Assembly (NCBI GenBank): GCA_964624795.1
Contig: CAZUZS010000029.1
Coordinates: forward strand, 1-53,011
From: CAZUZS01 sp964624795
GTDB lineage: Bacteria; Calditrichota; Calditrichia; RBG-13-44-9
DNA: 53,011 bases
Direction: 5' to 3'
The notes beneath the pieces were generated by a model. The model was not told where the DNA came from. It searched no databases and saw only the letters and a program-made list of their open reading frames with translations. Position numbers and translations under genes: made by a program. Shown piece after piece: positions 19,060-27,941 of this stretch (its first letter is position 1; every line of letters starts with the position of its first letter).

Positions 19060-20214
19060 CTACACCGTCTTAGTCTGCTGCAAAATCTCGCGGGCAATTA
19101 CCAGCCGCAAGATTTCCGATGTGCCTTCACCGATGGTCCCCAATTTGGAATCGCGGTAAAATTTTTCCACCGGGTATTCCTGCATGAAACCATAGCCGCC
19201 GTAAATCTGAACCGCTTCGTTGGACGCCCGCACTGCCACTTCGCTGGCGTACAATTTGGCCATGGCGGATTCTTTATTCAATTCCAGGCCCTGGTTTTTC
19301 AGCCAGGCGGCGCGCAGGATCAGCAGCCGGGCGGCATCAATCTCGGTGGCCATATCGGCCAATTTGAATTTGGTCGCCTGGAAGTCGGCTATTTTTTTGC
19401 CGAATGCCTCCCGCTCCTGAACATATTTGACCGTGTGGTCATAGGCGCCACGCCCGATTCCCACGCACATGGCGCCGATGCTGATGCGTCCACCGTCCAG
19501 CGTTGCCATCGCCTGCCGGAAGCCGTCGCCTTCCGCCCCCAGAATGTTTTCTGCCGGAATCGCGCATTCATCGAAAGACAGCTCGGCAGTGTCGCTGGCG
19601 CGCATACCCAGCTTGTGCATGTTCTCGCTGATATTGAAACCGGGAGTTCCTTTTTCCACCACGAATGCAGAAATCCCCCGGGTACCTTTTTCAGGATCGG
19701 TTCGGGCTATCACCACTGTGTAGTCCGAATAGTTGGGATTGGTGATGAAGGTTTTCGATCCGTTTAAAATCCACTTATCGCCTTTTCGCACAGCAGTGGT
19801 TTTAAGCGCTTTGGCGTCGCTGCCGCAGGCCGGCTCGGTGAGCGCCCAGGCTGCCAGGCTTTCTCCGCTCATAAGGCGTGGAATGTATTTCTTTTTCTGC
19901 TCTTCGGAGCCGTAGGTAAAAATATGCAGTGTTCCCAGCGAGTTATGGGCGGCTACCATAAGGCCAAGGGACGGATCGATTGCGGAAAGCTCTTCAACAA
20001 TGAGCGCATATTCGATATACCCCATGCCTGCGCCACCATAGGATTCGGGATAGATGATTCCCAACAAACCCAGCTCTCCCAATTTCCTGATTAATTCCCT
20101 TGGAAAAGCTTTCATTTCGTCATACTCCGCCACATGAGACGCTACTTCGTTCCGGGCAAAATCCCTGACCATGTTACGGATGGCAATTTGTTCTTCGGTG
20201 AGTTGAAAATCCAT
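19060..20214 (-). CDS. Acyl-CoA dehydrogenase
   Basis: 384 residues with AAGGAG upstream of the ATG, full length for the short-chain/butyryl-type family. This FAD enzyme oxidises acyl-CoA to trans-2-enoyl-CoA and passes electrons to electron-transfer flavoprotein. Visible motifs are the FAD/substrate segment WALTEPACGSDA (about 122-133), GSKTFITN, the helical C-terminal domain with R-E-A-F-G-K, and catalytic base Glu363 in IGEGTSEIL. The flavin-binding QIYGGYGF motif is also present. Substrate chain length cannot be fixed from sequence. The nearby split AtuA genes hint at branched-chain, terpenoid or fatty-acid catabolism. Confidence 0.95.
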   Translation of the reverse strand: MDFQLTEEQIAIRNMVRDFARNEVASHVAEYDEMKAFPRELIRKLGELGLLGIIYPESYGGAGMGYIEYALIVEELSAIDPSLGLMVAAHNSLGTLHIFTYGSEEQKKKYIPRLMSGESLAAWALTEPACGSDAKALKTTAVRKGDKWILNGSKTFITNPNYSDYTVVIARTDPEKGTRGISAFVVEKGTPGFNISENMHKLGMRASDTAELSFDECAIPAENILGAEGDGFRQAMATLDGGRISIGAMCVGIGRGAYDHTVKYVQEREAFGKKIADFQATKFKLADMATEIDAARLLILRAAWLKNQGLELNKESAMAKLYASEVAVRASNEAVQIYGGYGFMQEYPVEKFYRDSKLGTIGEGTSEILRLVIAREILQQTKTV

Positions 20215-20357
20215 CGTTTACTCCTTATTGTTTTGCGTCATCCATCTGATAAGATGCTAAAATGAAATTGAAAAATTTGTTCTCGGGATTCGTTTGGTTT
20301 TCATCCCATTTAGTGATTCCGGTATAGAACGAAAAGCGCTGTTCGCCCGGTGTTCAA

Positions 20358-21062
20358 TTAAATAAAATCTCTTCGTAAGATAAGTTTCGCATTGAGATAA
20401 AAGTAAAAACCGATCTGCACCCCTGCAATCAGTAAAAAAAGAATTCTCCACAGCGGGAATTGAAGCGTCCATGCGCTGTAAATGATTTCGAGAACGGGCG
20501 GCAGAATTACTGTAAATAAAACATAGGCATCGCGGAGCGAAGGTGGAAAAAGAACACTTTTATTAAGGATACCTCCAAAGATTAGCAGCGCAAACAAAAC
20601 CCAGGCGGTCCACGGTTTGTAGGTGAAAGAGATGCTGAGAATGGAGATTGACAGAATTAGCAGGTAGGCTGTGAAGGCCAGCCGGGGAATCCACAGGAGA
20701 AAATAGTGACCATCCAGAAACCGGATGCCATAGATGAAGGTGAAAAGAACGATCCAAAAAAAATCGATGAGAAAGATGAGTAAAATTTTGGCGAAGAAGA
20801 AATGAAGACGACCGGCAGGTCGCACCAGGCCGAAATAAAGCGAGTTTCCCTTTTCCAGGAAGAAAACCGAGGGAACAGTTACCATATTTAATATGATGCC
20901 CAAAACGCCGAAAACGGTCCATACGGCATCGTCTGGTTTGGCGCTGTACAAAAAACCCCAGAAAAAAACGTGGAAAATGAGAATGACGACAATTTCCCTC
21001 AGGTAACGGTGGCTGCGCAGGTAATTCCGGAAGTAGAATGAGAAATGGGCTGAAAAAGACAT
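20358..21062 (-). CDS. Polytopic membrane protein, ABC-2-permease-like
   Basis: 234 residues with about six hydrophobic segments: about 24-41, 48-70, 88-110, 125-150, 153-170 and 205-225. The ATG at 21062 has no strong ribosome-binding site. The topology and amphipathic N-terminus recall membrane subunits of ABC-2 exporters, but no ATPase gene is adjacent, so this is only a resemblance. It lies on the minus strand upstream of the acyl-CoA dehydrogenase gene, with a 143-bp gap in which I see nothing, and is divergent from the AtuA gene. Confidence 0.75.
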   Translation of the reverse strand: MSFSAHFSFYFRNYLRSHRYLREIVVILIFHVFFWGFLYSAKPDDAVWTVFGVLGIILNMVTVPSVFFLEKGNSLYFGLVRPAGRLHFFFAKILLIFLIDFFWIVLFTFIYGIRFLDGHYFLLWIPRLAFTAYLLILSISILSISFTYKPWTAWVLFALLIFGGILNKSVLFPPSLRDAYVLFTVILPPVLEIIYSAWTLQFPLWRILFLLIAGVQIGFYFYLNAKLILRRDFI

Positions 21063-21268
21063 GAGCAGGGCCTTTGGGAACTATATGTTTAACAGGGCAA
21101 TAAAAACTACTTCATTGAAGATGTTTTATTTCAATGTCAACAGTAAAATATATCACCGAAGCATCGATTTGAAAAGTGCAATTTTTAATTTGGTGGTAAA
21201 AGTTTGGGTACCTCTTTAGATTTAAAACTGGTGAACCGGAATTTGGCAAATAAGAATATGAGGAATTT

Positions 21269-22630
21269 ATGAAGGAAATGATTCGAATCGCCTCCGGGCA
21301 GGGCTTCTGGGGCGACCGGCTGGATGCGCCGATCGACCAGGTGAGGAAGGGGCCGATCGACTACCTGGTGATGGACTACCTGGCGGAAGTGACCATGTCC
21401 ATCATGCAAAAGCAGAAGATGCGCGATCCCAGCCGCGGCTATGCCCGCGATTTTATTCCATTGATGGGAGAAATTTTATCCGAAATTGTTGAGAACGACA
21501 TTAAAGTTATCACCAATGCCGGTGGCGTAAACCCGGTGGCTTGCCGCGATGCCATTTTTGAGGTCGCCAAAAAGGCAGGGATCAAAAATCTGAAAGTGGG
21601 TATCGTTTACGGCGATGACATCATGGATCGCATCGATGAATTTCTGGAAAATGATTCCTACCTGAAACATATGGAAAGCGGCGCCTCGCTTCGCGAAGTG
21701 AAGGAACTGGTTTATAGCGCCAATATCTATTTTGGCGCGCAGCCCATTGTGCAGGCCCTGCGGGATGGAGCACAAATCATCATCACCGGGCGCGTCACCG
21801 ATACCGGTCTTACACTGGCGCCCATGATTTACGAATTTGGCTGGACGAAAGAAGAATACGACAAACTTGGTGCAGGCATCATCGCCGGCCACATTATTGA
21901 GTGCGGGGCGCAAGTGAGCGGCGGGAATTTCCTGGCAGGCTGGAAAGAAGTGCCGGATATGGCGCGGATCGGATTTCCTATTATCGAGGCTTTCCCGAGC
22001 GGCGAATTTGTTGTAACCAAGCACGAAAAAACCGGCGGCCTGGTGGACCTGCGCAGCGTGAAAGAGCAGTTGGTTTATGAATTGGGCGATCCAAAAGAGT
22101 ACATTACGCCGGATGTTGTGGTCGATTTTACCAGCATCCAATTGCAACCGGATGGGAAGAACCGGGTGCGCGTGCATGATGTAAAAGGGATGCCGCCGAC
22201 CGAACTCTACAAAGTTTCCATTTCTTACTCCGATGGATGGACGTGCATTGGCAATTTGACCTACGCCTGGCCGGAAGCGCTGGAGAAAGCAAAGAAGGCT
22301 GGAGAGATTATCTGCCAGCGCATCAAGGACCTGGAGCTCCATTTTGAGGAGATTCACACCGAGTTTCTGGGCGTGAATGCCTGTCACGGGCCTCTGGCGC
22401 ACATGGTGAACGACCCGAATGAAGTAGTGCTGCAAATCGGTGTGCGGGGAAAGAACCTGGGCCACATCGAGCGTTTCAGCCGGGAGATGATTCCGCTGGT
22501 TCTGGGTGGGCCGCCCACCGTTACCGGTTTTGGGGACGGCCGGCCGCATCCCAAAGAGGTGGTTGCTTACTGGCCGGCGCTTATTCCCAAGCATCTTGTT
22601 TCACCGATTGTGGATGTAAAGAGTGTGTGA
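21269..22630 (+). CDS. AtuA-like protein, N-terminal module (DUF1446)
   Basis: 453 residues with GAGGAA before the ATG. The sequence matches the acyclic terpene utilisation AtuA/DUF1446 family: IASGQGFWGDRLDAP at the start, ITNAGGVNPVACRDAI (about 86-101), ITGRVTDTGLTLAPM and AHIIECGAQVSGGNF-type motifs in the middle. In Pseudomonas, AtuA belongs to the citronellol/geraniol degradation gene set, but its exact reaction is not established. Here the protein stops where the larger versions carry a ferredoxin-fold C-terminal domain. That domain is encoded separately 178 nt downstream. Confidence 0.88.
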   Translation: MKEMIRIASGQGFWGDRLDAPIDQVRKGPIDYLVMDYLAEVTMSIMQKQKMRDPSRGYARDFIPLMGEILSEIVENDIKVITNAGGVNPVACRDAIFEVAKKAGIKNLKVGIVYGDDIMDRIDEFLENDSYLKHMESGASLREVKELVYSANIYFGAQPIVQALRDGAQIIITGRVTDTGLTLAPMIYEFGWTKEEYDKLGAGIIAGHIIECGAQVSGGNFLAGWKEVPDMARIGFPIIEAFPSGEFVVTKHEKTGGLVDLRSVKEQLVYELGDPKEYITPDVVVDFTSIQLQPDGKNRVRVHDVKGMPPTELYKVSISYSDGWTCIGNLTYAWPEALEKAKKAGEIICQRIKDLELHFEEIHTEFLGVNACHGPLAHMVNDPNEVVLQIGVRGKNLGHIERFSREMIPLVLGGPPTVTGFGDGRPHPKEVVAYWPALIPKHLVSPIVDVKSV

Positions 22631-22808
22631 AATGAATCTGTTGGAGAACCGAAGTGTTGGAGTGATGTTCAATAATAAATGGCCAATAACCAATGTCTAA
22701 TGACTAATGATCAGCACACATAGACAGTCTGAATTCGAGTAAGATTACGAATACGAAGCAGGTTGTTTGGGAAATTGATTCCTGTTGTGAAAAATAAGAA
22801 GGACAGAT

Positions 22809-23165
22809 ATGAAAGTTCAACTTCTTCAACTGGCACATGCGCGGTCGGGAGATAAGGGAGATACGGCAAACGTGGGTGTAATTGCCTACAAGCCGGAGTA
22901 TTACCCATTCCTGGAAAAAGTGCTCACCTGCGAACGGGTCAAGGCACATTTTGATGGAATCTGTTACGGAAAAGTTGAGCGGTTCGAGCTGCCCAATTTG
23001 CACGCGTTAAATTTTCTGCTGCATAATGCTTTGGGTGGCGGCGGCACCAAAACGCTGCATCACGACGCGCAGGGGAAAACCTACTCCACTGCTATGCTGC
23101 GGATGATGATAGATGTGCCGGACGACTTGGCTCAAAAATGGGACTTAAAACCCGAAACGGTTTAG
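22809..23165 (+). CDS. AtuA-like ferredoxin-fold protein (C-terminal module)
   Basis: 118 residues with AAGGACAG before the ATG. It matches the C-terminal AtuA-like ferredoxin-fold domain: LAHARSGDKGDTANVGVIAY near the start and LPNLHALNFLLHNALGGGGTKTLHHDAQGK (about 60-90). It lies immediately downstream of the DUF1446 gene on the same strand, and together they correspond to one fused AtuA in other bacteria. Both ends are intact and each has its own start and stop, so a genuine split is more likely than a frameshift. Confidence 0.88.
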   Translation: MKVQLLQLAHARSGDKGDTANVGVIAYKPEYYPFLEKVLTCERVKAHFDGICYGKVERFELPNLHALNFLLHNALGGGGTKTLHHDAQGKTYSTAMLRMMIDVPDDLAQKWDLKPETV

Positions 23166-23338
23166 CTGTTTCACTTTCCATCGGCAATTGGCCTTACGGA
23201 TGTGAATGTAATGCCAGTCGCTAACCGGTGGATGCTTCTTTGAACAGATTCACCGCCACTAATGGTTAACAATCTCATACTCCATCACTTCAATACGCCA
23301 AAACCTTATCACTGTTTGTGTTAGTGAACCGGCCCCCA

Positions 23339-26300
23339 TCATGGTGTCGGTGGCGGCACATCCTCTACGGTGATTTTCGCAATTCTGCTGGCGTTCAAAC
23401 CTTCCGGATCGGTAACGGTGAACGTGATCTCGTATTCGCCCTGCTGATCACTGCCCGGTGTCCAATTGAAACTGCCGGAGCTTGGCTCGAAGTTGGCGCC
23501 TGACGGCAGATTCTTCGCCGAGTATTTCAGGTTGGGCTGATCCTCTTTATCCGGATCACCGGCCTTGAGGTTGAACGAAATCTCGTTGCCTTCCTTTACA
23601 GTCTGGGCGGCAATTTCCTGCATGGTCGGTGCCCGATCGGTATTTTTTACCTCTATGTTGAACGGAGTACTCACCGAAGCGCCTTCCGCGTCTTTCACAT
23701 CAAGCGCCAAATTATATTTCCCCGCCTGTTCGAAACCCGGGATCCATTCCAGGGTGCGGGTAGCAGCACTAAAACTGGCTCCATTCGGCAGATTCTTAAC
23801 CTCATATTGCAATTTGCCGGCATCTTCCTTATCGGGATCGCTTGCTTCCGGCAGTGCCTGGCTGAATTTTTCACCTTCCGCCGCCTGGAGGTTGCCGATT
23901 TCCGGCGCTACCGGCGGACGGTTCACATTTTTCACAGAAAGCGATACAGGAGATTGTGCTGTCAGTCCGCCAGCGTCTTTTACCATATAAGTCATCTGGT
24001 ATGTGCCGGCCTGGTCGAAAGTAGGTGTCCAACTCAGTGTTCGGCTTTGCGGATTGAAAGTGGCGCCCTGCGGCAAATTCTGCAGATCATACTGCAATTT
24101 TCCGGCGTCTTCTTTGTCCGGGTCACTGCCTTCGGCCAAGACTGTGCTGAACGGCTGATTTTCGTCTGCGGTTAGTGCGGCAATTTCCGGGGCTACCGGC
24201 GGGCGATTTACATTTGCAATTTTTATGGAAACACTGCCGTCGGCGGTTGCATCGAAACTGTCGTGCACCTGGTAATTTATCGTATATTCACCGCTCTGTT
24301 CAAAAGTAGGCGTCCAGGTGATGACACCGGTAGACGCATCCAGCGCCGCGCCTTCCGGCAGGCTGGTGGCTGTCACAGAAAGCTTGCCGGCATCTTGTTT
24401 GTCAGGATCACTGAATTTCAGGGAAATGGTCAGCGGCTCATTTTCATTGCCGGTAACTGCGGCAAGCGGCTCAACCTGTGGCGGTCGGTTGACGTTGTTC
24501 ACCGTAATGGCCACATCGGTTGCCGCTGTTAATCCTTGCGGATCTGCCACCTGCGCGGCAAGCTTGTATTCGCCGGACTGATCATAGTTAGGGGTCCACG
24601 TGAACTGGCCGGTGGCAGCATCCAAAGCGGCGCCCTGCGGCAGATTTGAAATGGAGTAGACCAGCTTCCCGGCATCCTCTTTATCCGGGTCGCTGCCTTT
24701 CAGGGCGAAGGAGACCGGCTGCATTTCGTCCACCGCGATCGCCGCAACCGCTTCAATTTGCGGTGCCCGGTTTACATGATTTACGGTAATTGAAACGGAT
24801 TTCTGGTCGCTGGCGGCGTTCTGATCCGTCACCGTAAATAGAATTCCCGGATAAACACCGGACTGCTCAAAAGTAGGTGTCCAACTGAATGTTTGAGTAG
24901 CGGGATCGTAAGTTGCGCCTTCCGGCAGGTTCTGCGCGCTGTAAACCAGGCTGGCGCCGTCCTCTTTGTCCGGGTCGCTGCCGGGAGTGGTGAATGTCAA
25001 TAGTTGATTTTCGTTAACCACCTGGTCGGCAATGGGCTGCAAAACCGGCGGGCGGTTGACGTTGTTTACAGTAATCGAGGTTGTTTTGCTGTCTTCCAGG
25101 TTCCCATCACTGACCGCAAATGTGACCGGATATTGCCCGGCCTGGTCATAAGTGGGCGTCCAGTTGAAAACCCCGGTCTGCCCATCCAGTGTTGCGCCGC
25201 CGGGCAGCCCCGAGGCGGAATAGACCAGTTTTACGGCATCTTCTTTATCAGGATCGGTAGCGGAGAGCCGCTGTTCAAGCGGCTGTGCCTCGTCCACGAC
25301 AAGCGCCGGAACAGCCGCCAAGACCGGCGGCCGGTTCACATGAACTACCGTAATGGCAATGGATTTCTGATCGCTCAAACCCTGTGGATCTTTCACTACA
25401 AAAGTGATATTGGGGTAACTGCCGGCCTGATCGTAGGTTGGCAGCCAGGAAAAAGTCAGCGAGTCGGGATTAAAGGTTGCGCCCTGCGGCAGGTTTTGCG
25501 CTTCATAGGTGAGCTTCCCGGCATCTTCCTTGTCGGGATCGGAACCGCTTATTTTGAATTTCAACAATTCATTTTCATTTACCGTCTGGTCGGCAAGGGC
25601 AGCCAGCACCGGCGGCCTGTTCACATGATTGACGGTGATGCTGAAACGGGTGGTGTCAGACAAAGCACCGGCCTTCATTATGGCCGTGATTCCGGGATAA
25701 CTTCCGGCCTGCTCGTAAGTCGGCGTCCAGCTAAACTCCGCCGTCGCCGGATCGAAACTCGCCCCTTGCGGCAGGTTCCGCATGCTGAACGTAATCTTGT
25801 TCAAATCTTCTTTGTCCGGTTCACTTCCCTGCACCTTAATGACCAGCGGCTGGTTTTCATCCACTGTCTGGTCGGCGATGGGCTGGATCACCGGTGCACG
25901 GTCCACATGCTGTACGGTGATGGTCACCGCTTCGCGATCGCTGCCACCAGCCCCGTCATCCAACACGAAATCAACCACATAAACGCCGGACTGATCGAAT
26001 GTTGGTTTCCACTTGAACGTGCGGGAAACAGAATCGAATTCGGCGCCTTCCGGAATGTTTTCGGCATGGTAGGTGAGTTTCCCGGCATCTTCCTTGTCAG
26101 GATCAGAGCCTTCCGGCACCTGAATAATAAGTGTGGAATCTTCCGGAATGGAGACATTGGCGATCGGCGGTAATTCCGGCCGGCGGTTCACCTGCTGCAC
26201 GGTGATGCTGATAGTGTCGGAGTCGCTGAGTTTGCTGCCGGTCTCTTCAATTACAGTGAATATTATGCCGGGGTAAACACCTGCTTGTTCGAAAGTGGGT

Positions 26301-27448
26301 TTCCAGGTAAAAACACCGGTCCGAGTGTCGAAGGCTGAACCGGCAGGCAGATTTTGCGCCTCAAAATAGAGCGCATCGCCGTCCTGGTCCGAAGCTTTTA
26401 ATGGCAATCTGAAATCCGCATTCTCATCGATTGTCATATCAGCAAGAGGTTCCAGAACAGGCTGGTTGTTGTGCCGGAGGATTTCCGCCTTTGTATCAGT
26501 TGCCAGGAAAACATATACGTCATGCTTGTAAGAACAGTATGTTTCGCTCTCCGGCGCATATTGGGCTTCCAGGAAGGGATGCGACGGATCGGATACATTT
26601 ACGGTCAGCAAACCCATCTCCCGGTTCGACAAATAAGCATAATTCCCGCTTTTAAAAACATGACGGGTGAACCCGCTGCTGGAAAACCGCGCGACCATTT
26701 TGGGGAGCTCAGGAACCGAAATATCCAGAATCAGAAGACCGCCCGGTCCATCGGCGATATATGCCAGGTTTTTATCGATTTGCATCTGAATTGACTGATA
26801 GCCGGTTTTATACTGCGCCAGACGGACTAAGTTGGAAGGGTTGGTATCGTCGTAAATAATAGTTCCACCCTGTTTAGCCGCCACGAAAAGCTTGTTCTCA
26901 CTATGTGTAATACTCCAGATCCAGGTTCCGGGAATCTCCAGGCTCAAGGTGCGCGGATCATTTAGGTTGCTGATATCCATGATGCAGAAACCGTCCGCTC
27001 CCATTGCAACATAAAGGTAGGGCATGGCCGCATCCAGCCAAAGAGCGTCGCCCGGGGTTTTGATGGTAGCAAGCTGCCTCGGATTTCGGATATCCGAGAT
27101 GTCATACATCTCAACACCTTCCCCGCCATTTGCTATGAACAGCTTGTCATCCTGGATGTCTATCTGGTGCGTAATGTCTTTGGTTCGCAGGAATGCTACC
27201 GGTTTGGGTGAATGGACATCCGAGACATCCATAATTTGAATACCCACCCAGTAATTGACAATAAACAGGTAATTTTTATAATAGGTAATGTAGCGGTCGC
27301 CGTCTTTAATCGGTATAGTGTCCACAACGGATGGGGGAGAAATGGTAGTAATAAGTTCGGCGGTTGTTTTTTGTGCCAGGAGCGTTGAGCAAGTTGACAG
27401 GATGAAAAATGTGAGGTAGACGTAAACATAAGTTAAAAATGATTTCAT
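23339..27448 (-). CDS. Secreted beta-propeller and eleven-repeat cadherin/Ig-like protein
   Basis: 1369 residues with a signal peptide (about 1-25, ending LLAQ). Residues about 35-320 hold six LVIVD-type propeller blades (e.g. IQIMDVSDVHSPKPV, VEMYDISDIRNPRQL, LLILDISVPELPKMV). Residues about 330-1365 hold eleven repeats of about 94 residues, each with an N-R-P-P-V linker, a likely Ca2+-binding DPDKEDAGKL motif (degenerate DQDGD in the first), NLPxGAxFD, and WTPTFDQAG. These match cadherin-like/He_PIG Ig domains of surface proteins. The protein ends in TVEDVPPPTP with no sorting tail. No transmembrane anchor is seen, so how it is retained or exported is unclear. Confidence 0.92.
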   Translation of the reverse strand: MKSFLTYVYVYLTFFILSTCSTLLAQKTTAELITTISPPSVVDTIPIKDGDRYITYYKNYLFIVNYWVGIQIMDVSDVHSPKPVAFLRTKDITHQIDIQDDKLFIANGGEGVEMYDISDIRNPRQLATIKTPGDALWLDAAMPYLYVAMGADGFCIMDISNLNDPRTLSLEIPGTWIWSITHSENKLFVAAKQGGTIIYDDTNPSNLVRLAQYKTGYQSIQMQIDKNLAYIADGPGGLLILDISVPELPKMVARFSSSGFTRHVFKSGNYAYLSNREMGLLTVNVSDPSHPFLEAQYAPESETYCSYKHDVYVFLATDTKAEILRHNNQPVLEPLADMTIDENADFRLPLKASDQDGDALYFEAQNLPAGSAFDTRTGVFTWKPTFEQAGVYPGIIFTVIEETGSKLSDSDTISITVQQVNRRPELPPIANVSIPEDSTLIIQVPEGSDPDKEDAGKLTYHAENIPEGAEFDSVSRTFKWKPTFDQSGVYVVDFVLDDGAGGSDREAVTITVQHVDRAPVIQPIADQTVDENQPLVIKVQGSEPDKEDLNKITFSMRNLPQGASFDPATAEFSWTPTYEQAGSYPGITAIMKAGALSDTTRFSITVNHVNRPPVLAALADQTVNENELLKFKISGSDPDKEDAGKLTYEAQNLPQGATFNPDSLTFSWLPTYDQAGSYPNITFVVKDPQGLSDQKSIAITVVHVNRPPVLAAVPALVVDEAQPLEQRLSATDPDKEDAVKLVYSASGLPGGATLDGQTGVFNWTPTYDQAGQYPVTFAVSDGNLEDSKTTSITVNNVNRPPVLQPIADQVVNENQLLTFTTPGSDPDKEDGASLVYSAQNLPEGATYDPATQTFSWTPTFEQSGVYPGILFTVTDQNAASDQKSVSITVNHVNRAPQIEAVAAIAVDEMQPVSFALKGSDPDKEDAGKLVYSISNLPQGAALDAATGQFTWTPNYDQSGEYKLAAQVADPQGLTAATDVAITVNNVNRPPQVEPLAAVTGNENEPLTISLKFSDPDKQDAGKLSVTATSLPEGAALDASTGVITWTPTFEQSGEYTINYQVHDSFDATADGSVSIKIANVNRPPVAPEIAALTADENQPFSTVLAEGSDPDKEDAGKLQYDLQNLPQGATFNPQSRTLSWTPTFDQAGTYQMTYMVKDAGGLTAQSPVSLSVKNVNRPPVAPEIGNLQAAEGEKFSQALPEASDPDKEDAGKLQYEVKNLPNGASFSAATRTLEWIPGFEQAGKYNLALDVKDAEGASVSTPFNIEVKNTDRAPTMQEIAAQTVKEGNEISFNLKAGDPDKEDQPNLKYSAKNLPSGANFEPSSGSFNWTPGSDQQGEYEITFTVTDPEGLNASRIAKITVEDVPPPTP
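23345..26460 (-). repeat. Eleven tandem protein-coding repeats (about 280 bp each)
   Basis: Within the propeller/cadherin-like gene, about 280-bp units recur in tandem. The most similar stretches encode DPDKEDAGKL and WTPTFDQAG. The units are diverged enough to be old duplications. Such arrays often vary in copy number between strains and can collapse in assembly. Confidence 0.85.
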
Positions 27449-27941
27449 CAGGCTCCCCTAAATTTAATAAAATTACAAATCGGTACTTATTTCACTCAAT
27501 ATATTACAATGTTCAAATAAAATCAATGATTGAAGAAACTGCTCGCATTTCGCCAGCGACGGTCGGGGCAGGTGGTTGTACGAGTTTGAAAGTTTGGAAC
27601 ATTGGTGTGAATATGAAACCTTCCCGAGGAACTAGAGAACCTCCCGGGAAAATAGAAAACACGCGGCGAAATTTATAAAATGTCATAGACCATGTTTCTC
27701 CTGAAACAACTCTTAATCTTCGACAAATAAATTAAAATATTTAGCAAAAATTGCAGGTTTTATATTTAGGTGATGAAGACCTGCAGCATGATAGGGATTG
27801 CGCGACGTGGCTTTGAGCGGTGCCGGCGAGGGTCAGATAAAACTGCTCTCCCCCTAAGCTAAAATTGGCACCGGACTCTTTTTTTTATTGGATTTGTTTT
27901 CTATATTTAAGTCTTAAAGAATTCAAATCAGGGAAGGATAT
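27449..27941. other. Divergent intergenic region upstream of cinA
   Basis: This 493-bp gap contains promoters for the propeller gene (minus) and cinA (plus). The motif TATATTTA at 27902-27909, 32 nt before the cinA ATG, is a candidate -10-like element. An imperfect hairpin (TTCCCGAGG / CCTCCCGGGAA, about 27620-27650) and a 7-bp arm pair CGGTGCC/GGCACCG (about 27820-27874) are visible. No gene was found. Confidence 0.45.

Noticed and set aside
21476..22594. 372-codon minus-strand frame opposite the DUF1446 gene
   Set aside because: Antisense to a clear family member, with no motifs of its own.
25004..26173. 389-codon plus-strand frame opposite the cadherin-like repeats
   Set aside because: Tandem repeats without antisense stops create a long open frame; its product has no recognisable domain.
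23345..26460. Tandem repeats considered as a CRISPR-like array
   Set aside because: Units are about 280 bp, in frame and protein-coding, with no short repeat/spacer pattern and no cas genes.
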